A stretch of 64,000 nucleotides of DNA from Opisthocomus hoazin (lineage: Eukaryota; Chordata; Aves; Opisthocomiformes; Opisthocomidae): positions 9,160,992 through 9,224,991 of the forward strand of contig NC_134441.1 of assembly GCF_030867145.1 (NCBI RefSeq), written 5' to 3'. Numbering within the stretch: the first letter of the stretch is position 1; each line of letters opens with the position of its first letter. This document shows positions 51,011 through 61,341 of the stretch, in pieces. Position numbers and translations under genes: made by a program. A model generated the notes under the pieces. The model made no database searches. It was not told where the DNA came from and saw only the letters and a list, made by a program, of their open reading frames with translations.

Positions 51011-51719
51011 CTCTGCTGACACATTAAATAGAAGCAGAAAGACCCGCTGCTATCTCCCATCAACAATTTGCACTAAAGCAGAGAACAGATTTTCACAGAA
51101 CAGGACTGCTGGAGGAGAAGGGAGATTAAGTTCCTGCAGACCAGGCGTCTAAGTGTTACAGCAAAACAAGGCAGCTCGGGAAAACAATGAACTCTAAACA
51201 GTCCCTAATCCCAAAGTAACCAAAAGCTTTTGTGAAGGAAAATAAATTTGCTGAAACTAATACTGCCAGAGCCCAAGGAGAGCTCGGAGACTGAGGTAAT
51301 GCGCCACGAAGGCAGGATTATCCAGCTGACAAGTCCTCACATTAGCTCTCCACATACACTGCGTGGGCACAGTTGGCTTTGGGGTGTCTCTGTCCGCACA
51401 GGTAGAGCCAGGCGGGAAAGAAACAGGACCCCGAGGATGGGGCAGCAGCTGCCCACCCTGCGCGACCGAGGCTCCTCCGGCCCCCGGATGCCAGCCGGGT
51501 CCCTGAGCCGCCCGGGGCACAGACGAGGGGTGCCTGGCCCTGGCTGGCCCTGGCTGCTCCGAGGATCCCCGTTGGCTCTGTTCCTGGCAAACAATCCATC
51601 TCCCAAGCCCCCGGGGACAGAGCTGCGCGACGGAGGCTGCCCCGTCTGGGCACAGCACAGAGCCCAGCTATTCTGCAGCAGCCCGGGGATTGTCCATAGA
51701 AGTAGAAGTGACAGAGCGT

Positions 51720-52020
51720 TTAGCAAACATTAAACCCAGGAAGCTTAAAAGGTCTTCCAGGATTATTGAATAAACATTTAGGGTGACTGAGAGGAAAGAA
51801 TATGAAATGGTAAAGAAATTGTAAACACTCTGGAGCAGGCGGTTAGGGTCTACACTAATTCAGCTGGGCAGCACAATGTTTAATTATTAAAGTAGTATCA
51901 CCCATAATTATGCCTCAACTTGCCAGCAAGCATTAATTCAAGGGGAGTGACTTTTATAAATATTTAGCCTGATATTAACATTTTATTATGACCATTTAAC
52001 ATACAACATTAAACACACCC
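51720..52020. promoter_or_regulatory. AT-rich candidate enhancer block with homeodomain cores
   Basis: About 300 bp rich in TAAT/ATTA cores: AATGTTTAATTATTAAAG near 51878, CCATAATTATG near 51903, GCATTAATTC near 51930 and repeated CATTTAACAT/AACATTAAACA near 51995. It is bounded by GC-rich DNA on both sides and lies about 5 kb beyond the SFRP1 3' end. Conservation could not be tested. Confidence 0.3.
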
Positions 52021-53789
52021 TCCCAGCCAGCCTGCCTGAAGCAGCAGCCTTGGGACAGCATGGGGACCTCTGGGGTCGGACGAAGTCCCATCCCTCGTGG
52101 AGGAGTGGGGTGCTCAGCTCAGCCCCACAGCCAGCCAGGGTCCCCTACCAGCCCCCACCACCAGCCTGGCAAGGACAGCATAGTCATCACTGTCACACAA
52201 GCCCCGCAAGAAGGCACATGGCCACATGCAACCACACTTTAAATTACCTTGGAGCTCCCACAGACGATCTCAGCCTTCTCCTAATCAGTTATTTGCCCTT
52301 GCTGTGCAATAACTAGGGAGACTGTCTGGGCTGGGTGTGATCACCTGCCCTTGAGGACAACCGATTTAAAGGCATCACATTTGCCTTTGCCTAAAGGGGT
52401 TGCAGTTCATTATTTGTGGGGTTTAAAGTAGTTCCGAGTGCCATATACGAGAGACTATGTATGTGCTTGCCAGCCTGCCAAAGACAAATGCCCTGATCTC
52501 TTCATTTCTTTTCACATAACAGCAGAGACACCCACTCTCCACCATCCTTCTTGGGCTGTAATTTATTTATACACAGCACTATGCCTCCTAGTAAATTAAC
52601 CTCAGCTAGGTTCACCACTCATGAGTTTGGAGAAAGTCAGACTGAGGCAGTGAACTGCAGGAGCAGAGATTGCCAATAGCACAACGTGCCCCAAGCTGAA
52701 CTAAGCCAAAGAAAAATCAGAGCAGTTCTAGTAACTGTACCGAGGTACCATCACAGTTAGGGTTCCTGGTGGTGGCTTCGGAGCAGCATGGGGAGCTCCT
52801 GCTTGTCTCTTCAGGAAGAAAGCTACAAACAGCAGCAAATTTCTGGGCTGTGCACTTTTCTGCAGAAAAGCAGGACTGTTTGCTGATTGCTCGCAGCTCC
52901 CAGGACCTTGGCAGGCTGCGAGCGAAGCCCACTGCGCGGCAGAGCATCGATGCCCTGGCAAGCAGAGATGGATCCGTCACAGCGAGCGGAGCCGGGGCCA
53001 GGCCCCCTGGCACTCGCGGTCCCTGGCACACCCCATGCCCGACGGCAGGGCCGCCACAGACCCTGCTCCCCCCACGCAGGCAGCATTCTTGTGGCAAGCT
53101 GCCGGTCCAGAGGAGATTCCTGCCTCCGCTGGGAAGGTCTTGGAACAAAGCCCTCATTTTCCAAAGGCTGGGAGGCTTCTGCAGAGCAGCCGGCCACCCT
53201 GACAGGTTGATCTGCACACCCCTCCTCGCCGCAGCGTTCTTAGGAAAGCCACGTGCTGCAAAGCCCCTGGACCCTGTACGTGGGTCCGCCAGCAACACGG
53301 GCGAGAAGCCTCACAAGAGCCGAGGAGGCAGCCAGCTCACCCCGCTACCCACCCAAGGAGGGCATTCGAGCACGACTTGGACACCTACAGACTATCAAAA
53401 GGGAGCGGCTTGGCCAACAGCTAGCGTGCTCAGAGGCTCAGACGGGATGAACTGGGAAGAAATAGTAATAAAAAAGGTCTGTTCCTTTGCAGAACAGAGA
53501 TTTAAAAATCACTTGCTGGAAGAGTTTTCTCCCCACTATGCTCTAAGAGGCCTTTCTCCACGGCAGTGCCACTGCAGCATGCACAGGGTTTGGCTCGGTA
53601 TTGCTTGGCTGGAACAGAAAAAATGAGTCAGGGAACAACGGTTTCCAAACACAGCTCTGGCCTTGGGGTGGAGGTTGTCTTTATGTCTGTGTGTGTCCTT
53701 TTTAAGGGTCATCCAACCTGATTCAGTGAGAAAGCAGGAGCAGCCCCTGAAGCACAGCAGAGCATTTTCTCTGCAATGCTACTGGGGTT

Positions 53790-53800
53790 GGGGGGGGGGG
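53790..53800 (+). repeat. G-run
   Basis: An uninterrupted run of about 11 G, preceded by GGGGTT. It can form a G-quadruplex only if other G-tracts take part. It is a low-complexity site where read errors are likely. Confidence 0.8.
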
Positions 53801-56800
53801 CAAAGGAATGCTTCAGGATGGCTTTGGAGAACATTCCAGAAGAGACCCAAAACTCGCCTCAGAAGAGCTCTCCCCTGTTCACTCAGCAGCCCCTTGCTGC
53901 CTAGCCCATCTCTTTAGCCATGGGGGGCTCAGGAGTCCCCCCGCACACAGCAGCGTTCGCTGCAAACGCAGCTCCATCGGCCAGTGAAAGCAGGAACGTG
54001 TGATTTCTGCTAATATTACTGCAGGATCCAGGTTACCCATTTGCAGAAAAGTTGATTAAATAGAGAACTTGCACAGAATGGTGGGTGTCTGGCTGATGAG
54101 CCCAGATCAGCTGCCTGCGAGCCAACAAGCCAACCCCCACCCCAGACTTATCTCCAGGACCCCATGGTGCCCTGGCTCCCGGCTCCTGCTCTTTCCAGCC
54201 CCCGTTGTGGCTCAGCTGATGCTGCCTGCAGATTTGCCCGCCGATTCACTCACAACCCACAAATCCTCCACTATCCAAGCACAATGGGCAGCCGTGCCGC
54301 TGCTACACCCAAGGCAGAGTGTTCCTCCTGGCTTCTTGGATGGAAGAGTGATGGCCAAGACACTGGCAGGGCCCCTCGCGCCCCTCCTGCCACCAGCTGT
54401 GCGGCAGCAGATGGCAGGGCAGCGGCCAGGAGCAGAGCGAGCACAGAGCAGCGCTTCCCACATCCGCTGGCCCTCCCGAGCTCAGGGCTTGCTTCACCAG
54501 CAGTGGGAGCATTGCATCCCGCTATTCTTGATGGATCTTTTTTCCACAAAAGTGTCTGAAAGGAAAGGAACTATTTCTCTCCCACTTCCTGCTCTGTTCA
54601 TCATCTCAGACATTACAAACTCGCTGCTCATGCTCTGTATGTCTATGCTAGTCTGTGCTTTGCATGGCCACACGCAGAAAGACACCCCCTGCTTTGCTGG
54701 GGCTTGTCTCCCTGTTAGAGCATGAGCATCCTCCCTGTTTGTGAAAGCAATCTACAGAGCTCTCTGCCACTCCTGGAGGTCATTAAGTCCTTGGTCAGGA
54801 GTGCGACAAGGGTGAGCTGGCATTTGGCAGCACAAGGCTGCAGCAGCAGCATGTGCCCTAGCAGAGGCTGAGGGCCTCCAAAAGCAAAGAGCTTTGACAT
54901 GAATTACTGGCAAGCCCTGTGGAGAGGGCAGCAGCTCCGCAGTGGGACCAGCGGGCTGCTCGCAGGTAGGCACAGGAGTCATTCTCCCTCACAGACTCCA
55001 TCACCGGGCTGCCCAGAGCAGCTGGGCTGCGTCACCCCCTCGTCCAGCACAATGTCAATAGAGCTCCACTGCAGACACACCAGACTGGTATCTGCTCTTC
55101 TCCAAGATAAGAAATCCTCCATAATTGCTCAACTATTCTTTCCAGCCTCGCATTTCCCAGCAGGGGTCAAAGCAGAATGTAGACTGCCAGTTACAAAAAA
55201 ATTGAGGGATGGAAAATGACTTTTCTATAGCATGCAAGAAAACTGTATTTGTTTATAACTTAACTACGAACTGGAGGCCAGAAACTCAATTAACAGGCGG
55301 TACTCAGCAGAAGAGACACTGGAGCAAACAAGATAAACATTACTGGGAGGATAAATTGAGTCACAAAAAGATGCTACTTTATGCAAGATTCATACTTCAG
55401 ACAAGCCCAGGCTGCTAGCAAGCCTGAGCATCCTTGTGTGAGGGTTGCAGCTGCTAATCTGGGAGGACAAGTCAGAAGCAGTTTTCGACGGGGGGCAACC
55501 TAGAGACATGATACACACACTGCTGCGAGCCCCAGCAAGACCCAAGCATCAGCAAGTCTCATTCTCAGCCTCCTTGAATAGTGAAACTTGTTTCAGAGTC
55601 AGGCCTTGCTCCCACTGAGCATGGGAGCCTAAAACCAAGCACATTCAAGGTTCAAAGCTGAAGCTCTTCCCAAGCTTTAGGCATTTCTTTGCACCCCCAG
55701 GAGTTCAGCAAGAACTGAGCACACACCATGCTTTGCACAGCCATAACATCCCTGAAAGTATTCACACAGACAGGGGGTGCACAATATTTGTATTAAATTA
55801 AGGCCCCATTTATCATACAGCAGGGCTTCAAAAAGCAGCAGGTACATCCAAGACAACACATTTAGAGTATCACATCCCACAGACAGCACATTCCCATCTC
55901 TCAGAACACCCTACAGCCCCCAGTGAGGCAAAATTGGAGATTGTCTCCCAACAAAACAAGGTATGTCTTAGTTTAGACTGAGCATTTACACAAGTGCTTG
56001 TAACTTAAACTAGAATTTATTATAACAATCAGCATTTGAGCTACTGATGATGTAAAATGTACCCATGAACTGCTCAGACACCAGCCTTTCTGCTCCCAGG
56101 GAATACTGTCGGCAGACACACACTTTCTGATTTAAGCAGCCTCTCATGCTTCCATGTTCCAGTAAAGGTGTTTGCTCCTCCATACAACCCTGCACAAGCA
56201 CGACTCCAACCCCTCAGGTGCTCTCCCCACAGTTTACACTTACCACATTTCAGGTTTCAGTAGACTTTTCTTGTCAGAGAGCAAAACAACAAAGGACAGC
56301 AAATGCACCCATGCGTGCAACAGTTGGGCTGTCTCACTTTTTACATGACCCAAAAATACTTCAAGAATTGCCAAATTCTCTTTCCTAGACAGATGCTACT
56401 AGAAGCTAGTAAAGGAACTGAGTTTGCAAATTTTCAGTAAAGACATGGACTAGCTTCCCGCATCTCTTCAAAACCACCCGATACTCATGCTTTGGTTAGT
56501 AACTACAGAAGACCCAGCAGCAGGTAAGCACAAAGCAAACAGCCAGCCTTCACCCCAGCCCCTGAACTACCCCAACACCAGCTCTGAACTGGGAGGAGAC
56601 ACCAAGCAGCAGACCCAAAGCGCTGACCTTACCTGCTCCCATGGTGGCAATGGAGCTGCAGCCATTGTCTCTGGCCAAAAGCACTGTAGATAAAGAGCTG
56701 GCGGGTTCCTCCCAGCCATCGGACCTCCCACCCACACCTGGGATCGAGCCTGGGCTGCAAGGCACTGCAGCACTTGGCTACCCCTCACCTGACAGGTGGG

Positions 56801-57253
56801 TTAATTACCTTGATCAAAACGACCCGAGAGATGAAGCCAGGACTGCCAGGCCTGTCGTGTCACTGACATGGAGTCAACGAGAACAGGACAAGAAGAAGAA
56901 AGGCTGAATGGCCACAGGTTTCCTTGTGCAAATCACACTACACTGAAGAGGCAACTGAGCTGAATGCCAGAGCAGAACGTGCCGAAAAGCTGGCACGGGG
57001 GTTTCCCTGAACAGGACCAACAGCCTCAAACTTACACCTGTGTGACCAACCACAGCGGTGCCGCCCCGAGCCCTGCTGCCGTGTGTGGGCAGCACGCACA
57101 CCTGCAGGACCCCCGACAGCCCCCGGTGCAGCCCAGCACACCCTCAGCCCGCCACCCGCAGCAACCCTCAAACGCACCGACACAGGTTAGAAAACATCTC
57201 TTTATAAAAAGGGGGAGCGGGGGAATCACATTGTAATTGATTAATTCAGCAAT

Positions 57254-57259
57254 TTTAGT
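57254..57259 (-). terminator. SFRP1: Distal SFRP1 poly(A) signal, variant ACTAAA
   Basis: On the minus strand ACTAAA, a known weaker variant of AATAAA, lies just after the conserved ATGTATCAATATTCACTT block. Cleavage about 20-30 bases later would fall near 57225-57235, followed by TGTG and a T-rich stretch suited to CstF binding. No canonical AATAAA is nearby. The assignment leans on the remembered match to the mammalian 3' end. Confidence 0.5.
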
Positions 57260-59207
57260 TAAGTGAATATTGATACATGGAAGAAAAATCATTAAAGAAA
57301 AAAGAACCGATATTAGACTTTAAAATAAGTGTAAGTCATAACATCAAGAACAACTGCTAAAATAATGGAACATGAACACACTGCTGAAATTTGTTGGTTA
57401 AAAAACAAGAGCACTGAACATTTTCACAGTGTCTGAGCTTTTATACACATCAGAGAAGTGCAAGCTGACCCATTTTGCAGAGTCAGGCTTGCTGCTGTAG
57501 GCCTGAATCAAACCCACTGGTGTCGAGGGTCCCTGGCGCCTCGGGGGTGCAGTCTAAGGCACGCTGTGGCCACAGCAGGGGCTCGAGGGGTCCCGGGCGG
57601 CAGCCGCAGCCCCGAGCCGAGGTGGGCTCCTGCCGACCACTGAGGCGTGCACCGCTGGGCAGCAGTCACCCGAGCACGCCCATGCCTCTGCAGAGCGAGC
57701 GTTCATGGGGCCAGGCGATGCACGCTGCGAACACCAGACCCTGCTTTCCTCCAAACTCCCCAGAATGCGCAGGGCCTCCTCCCAGCGCCGGCACTGCCGG
57801 TGTTTCGGTACCTCTCTCCCGCCGACGCCACGGTCACCCTCCCTTGAGGTGGCGATTTCACAGTATCACCCACCAAACCCCCTCACTGCAACCAAGCTCC
57901 CCCGAAGGGACAGGGAAAAAGCTCCAGTTTCCAGACATTTAGCACGTGCTTCCACACCAGATTTCTCTTCCCAAGTAAGAGCTGCATTAGCCTTCATACT
58001 GCTAATTGTTGTATCTGTCAGCCTGTAAAAGGTGTAAGAATATTCATAGAAATAAAAAAATCATGCCAGCTGCAGTAATGAAAAGCTTCATGCTTTTGTC
58101 GCTGCCCAGAGAAGGCTGTTCTCTCCAGTGCTGATTTTCACAGGTCTTTTACATTTTCTCTTTCTCAAAACTTCCAAACAGAAACACAGTCCCCTCTCAT
58201 CTGCCACACTTCTCTAAATTAACTATCTAAAACAACATTAAACAAAATGTAAAGATACCTTAACTGCTTACAGCATGATGTTACACCAAACGCATTTCTT
58301 TTAGTGCTGTTATTTTCACCAAAAGCCTCCACATACCAAGAGAACACGAGGCAAGCAGAGTGACGACCGGTCAACCTACCCACTGGATCCACACAGGAAC
58401 GGCTGGCAGAACACAGAGCAGTTTGGCAAGAGAACGGTAAAATCACATTCCAGGCACACGGAAATGCCCAAAATACCATGTCGGAAATACAACGCGCCAA
58501 CCTGCTCAGCACCTCTGACCAGCTTTTCAAGGACAAACATACAGGGTCAGAGCAGTCTGAAGTAACTGATAGAGCAACAAGTAACATACAATTATATTAT
58601 GCTTTAAGAAGGCAATTACAGAGATAATTTGTTCTTCCCACAGGTAGCTCTAACGTGTGGGGTTTCTCCAGTCCCGGGACGCAGTCAGAAGGATTGCACA
58701 GTCCTCGCATGACGTCTGCCACACGCCTCGGTCCAGGGCCGCTGCTCCTCACGTCCCCACGGCACGCTCTACGCACACGTGAACTGGTTTGCTCTTTTGT
58801 TCGATGCTTCCTGCTGAAATACATATTTTTACAATAGTAATTCAACAGCCCGTTACACAGCAGGTTTCTGGAGGTGGCCAACAGGACATGAACCAGCAGC
58901 CTGGGCGACAGCATGAGAACCCAAGCCCAATTAAATGTTTAAGCATCTCTCTCTCACACAAAACCAGTTCCTCTCCAGCGCTGCCTCTCCAGCCGCCCGG
59001 CTGTGAAGCAAAGCTGGTGGGGTCAGAGGGTCCCTGCCCCGGTCCCTGTGGGGCTTCGCCGGGCGCTGCTGCTGCGGGGGCTCCGAGATAACCGGCCTTC
59101 AGCTCAACGGATCCCCACCCTGGGCCACGACCTGCTTCTGACACGGCTGGATTTGTCAGCCTTCCTCCTTGTTTCACCTCATCAATCTGTGATGTTAAAG
59201 CCTATGG

Positions 59208-59217
59208 TTTATTTATT
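59208..59217 (-). terminator. SFRP1: Internal double poly(A) signal in SFRP1 3' UTR
   Basis: The minus strand carries two overlapping AATAAA hexamers (AATAAATAAA), preceded by an A-rich run. Use would give a 3' UTR of about 1.8 kb. A clear GT-rich downstream element is lacking, so real use is uncertain. Confidence 0.35.
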
Positions 59218-60443
59218 TTTTTTTAATTCATTGATAAAGCACATTATCTACAATGATTAATTTTGCATCAAAGAAACAACACTACTACAAATGGTGGTCT
59301 AAGACAACCTAGTGGGACTTTCTACAGAATTTACGTCCTAAATCCATCTCTCTGTTAGATGTGAAACATCGTTCCTCAGTGTGCTTGGCTTCTTGCTGGA
59401 ATTCTTCTACAATCAAGTCCATGGCTCTGTCACCACGTGGGGAATAAACAGCAGTCCCAAGCTAAAGAACAATTGATTTACCAGCTTTGAGCGGGGTTGG
59501 TTTAAGCCTCAGAAATGAGGATTTGTTATTTCACTTAACTGCAATACAACAGGATTATCTCAGATCGCAAGATATTCATCCTCTCAGAGTAATCATGATT
59601 GATGACAACACTGAATGGGAGCAGGATAGTACAATTAATGTGGAGCAATACGGGTTAATGGAAAAAAGAACCTGTTCAATTAACGGAATAATGAATTTCA
59701 GCTTGGTCGATAAAATGCATTTGGATGCAATATTCTTTGTCTTCCATAAACTATTTGACCTCACACTAACATGACATTTTGATTAAGGAAAAAAAAAAAC
59801 CAGAGATACAAAGCCATGTTGTCACACATCAAGCTGATAAAAACCTAGAAACTGATGGGTCCCACAGCAACTGCGGAGGGAAAGACGGAGACGACGCATT
59901 TCCCGAGGCGCTCCACAGGGACCAGTTCTTGGCCTTCTGCAATCTGGTGTTTTGCCAGCAGCCTGAAGAAACTGTAAAAATATCCCTGGTGAAGTCAGGG
60001 AGCGACACAAGCCGGAGGAGCCGGCCCCGAGCCCTCCCACAGCGGGCAGTCCCAGGCTGCAGGGCTGGCCAGCAGACTGGACACACCTGCACGTGGCTAA
60101 AATGGAATCACATCTGGGCACAAGCAGCACCAGCCACATGTGCAGGGAACGCTGCGGCGGAAGGCTGAGGTGGGCAGCACGAGGGTGGGGGACCTCAACC
60201 GAATGCTGCTGTGGCCAGGGGCTGAGGCAGACCCCCCTGCCGCAGGCTGCTCACCATCCAACAGGGCCAGGAGGGATGCCACAGCACGGCACCGGGCTCA
60301 GGCAGCTCAGCGCACAGTGGCCACAGCGGGCGTCACAGTGACATGGTACAATGACACTGGTAAGGGAGGGCTCCCCAGTCCAAAGCAACACAAGGACCCC
60401 AGGGTTAAGGCTTAAACTAAGCAGGTTTAGACTACAATTGGAA

Positions 60444-60468
60444 TTTTTTTTTTTTTTCTTTTTTTTTT
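60444..60468 (-). repeat. SFRP1: Genomic A-tract in SFRP1 3' UTR
   Basis: On the transcribed strand this is two A-runs (about 10 and 14) split by a single G. It lies about 75 bases after an AATAAA. It can trap oligo-dT during cDNA synthesis and so mimic a transcript end. Confidence 0.85.
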
Positions 60469-60542
60469 ACAGTGAGCGCAATTAGCTATTAGGTGGTTTT
60501 ATCAGACGTTGTAATGGGTTCTTCCCTACTCATTTATCAACT

Positions 60543-60548
60543 TTTATT
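60543..60548 (-). terminator. SFRP1: Proximal poly(A) signal in SFRP1 3' UTR
   Basis: A canonical AATAAA (in CATAATAAAAG) on the minus strand, about 470 bases after the stop codon. It would give the shortest SFRP1 3' UTR isoform. Its use is unproven and could be confused with priming at the A-tract below it. Confidence 0.35.
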
Positions 60549-61018
60549 ATGAGGATGGGATGTTTTTCTAATTGGCCAGCTCTGGTTCAAACTGGAATTG
60601 ATGCAGGGCAATCCTGCAGCCATGAAGACAGGAGTAGTATGGACATAAGGGTCCTTTCTGCAAGCGTGTAATCTCTTGGCATAATTTCACACCCCTCTGC
60701 TTGCCTTCTTTACCTGATAGCTGCTATTTAAATGAATGTACATATCCATACAACAATAGGTCTTTGGATATCACAGACATAAATCACGTGTGACCTCAGC
60801 AACTGTTTGGTGCCCGCACGTCACTCGCACACCCAGGCGATCAGGCAAATGCCAGCAGCAGGGAGGTGGGAGGGCTGGGGTCAGCAAGGGAAGCTCAGAG
60901 GGGCGCAAAGGAGGAGCACGAGGGCTCGGCTCCAGCGTCCCCGCTGCAGAGGAGCGAGCCAAGCTGCCGTGCCAGGCTGTGCAAGGTCCAGGTGGCCGCT
61001 CTCCCGGCGCCCACCGCA

Positions 61019-61341
61019 TCATTTGAAGACAGATGGAAACGTCGGGCAGTCAGGAGACTTCATCTTCTTCATGAACTTCTTGAACTCCTTGTTCTTCTTG
61101 TCCCACTTGTAGATGGCTGTCAGCAGGTACTGGGTCTTCACCTGACGGCCCATGATGAGGAAGTAGTGGCCGAGGTTGTCCAGCTGATGGCAGGGACAGT
61201 CGGCCCCATTCTTCAGGAACAGCACAAGCTTCTTCAGGTTCTTCTTCCGGATGGGCCCCAGCTTCAGCGCCTTCCTCTTCCGCGGGACGATCATCTTGTC
61301 CCCGTTCTCCTTCTTCACTTCCTTTATGGTCATCTTGAGAG
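61019..61341 (-). CDS. SFRP1: SFRP1 last coding exon (secreted frizzled-related protein 1), partial
   Basis: On the minus strand the exon starts at 61341 after a strong acceptor (long pyrimidine stretch ending in TTTTTCAG), supplies two bases of a split Ala codon, then encodes 106 residues from LKMTIKEVKKENGD to CPTFPSVFK and a TGA at 61021-61019. This matches the C-terminus of vertebrate SFRP1, remembered from human, apart from a few changes such as RKRK for KKKK. It is the larger part of the netrin-like (NTR) domain: the CPC pair within NGADCPCHQL and the late Cys in SPDC are disulfide partners of cysteines in earlier exons, and the many Lys/Arg runs fit heparin binding. SFRP1 is secreted and restrains Wnt signalling by binding Wnt or Frizzled through its N-terminal cysteine-rich domain. 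That domain, the signal peptide and the short middle exon are not in the window. No break or frameshift is seen. Confidence 0.97.

Larger units (their letters stand above)
33311..57229. other. ZMAT4-SFRP1 intergenic region without a recognised gene
   Basis: About 24 kb with no coding exon I can support. Open frames of up to 334 codons (44943-45947 plus, 39127-39942 minus, 47391-48236 plus, 52769-53626 plus, 48736-49548 plus) lack recognisable domains and look like chance frames. 34.7-35.65 kb is open in all three plus frames in turn, also without family likeness. Simple tracts occur near 45863, 48267 (about 14 A) and 53790. AT-rich blocks at 36.3-36.75, 50.8-51.0 and 51.7-52.0 kb are listed separately. 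I recognised no CR1, LTR or DNA transposon copy, though old fragments could escape the eye. Confidence 0.55.
57230..61018 (-). other. SFRP1: SFRP1 3' untranslated region
   Basis: The UTR starts right after the SFRP1 stop codon and runs about 3.8 kb on the minus strand. The distal end is assigned from a remembered match. The minus strand reads ATGTATCAATATTCACTT at 57278-57261, then ACTAAAAT and a TTAATCAATT stretch, which I know from the very end of the mammalian SFRP1 3' UTR. About 100-160 bases earlier the minus strand also has ACTGTGAAAATGTT and TTGATGTTATGACTTA, again like the mammalian sequence and in the same order. The first 200 bases after the stop are GC-rich and the rest is largely AT-rich, with striking AT-rich parts at 59.15-59.8 and 60.45-60.8 kb. 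Internal AATAAA signals could give shorter isoforms. The exact cleavage site is not known. Confidence 0.75.

Noticed and set aside
52769..53626. 285-codon plus frame
   Set aside because: No family likeness; GC-rich in the middle and overlapped by long minus frames.
3852..59272. TCF/LEF cores (ATCAAAG or CTTTGAT) as signs of Wnt feedback on SFRP1
   Set aside because: About eight perfect 7-mers in 64 kb on two strands equals chance expectation, and they do not cluster.
59487..59774. 95-codon plus frame in AT-rich DNA
   Set aside because: Lies antisense within the SFRP1 3' UTR; the low GC makes it look protein-like, but there is no family match or gene context.
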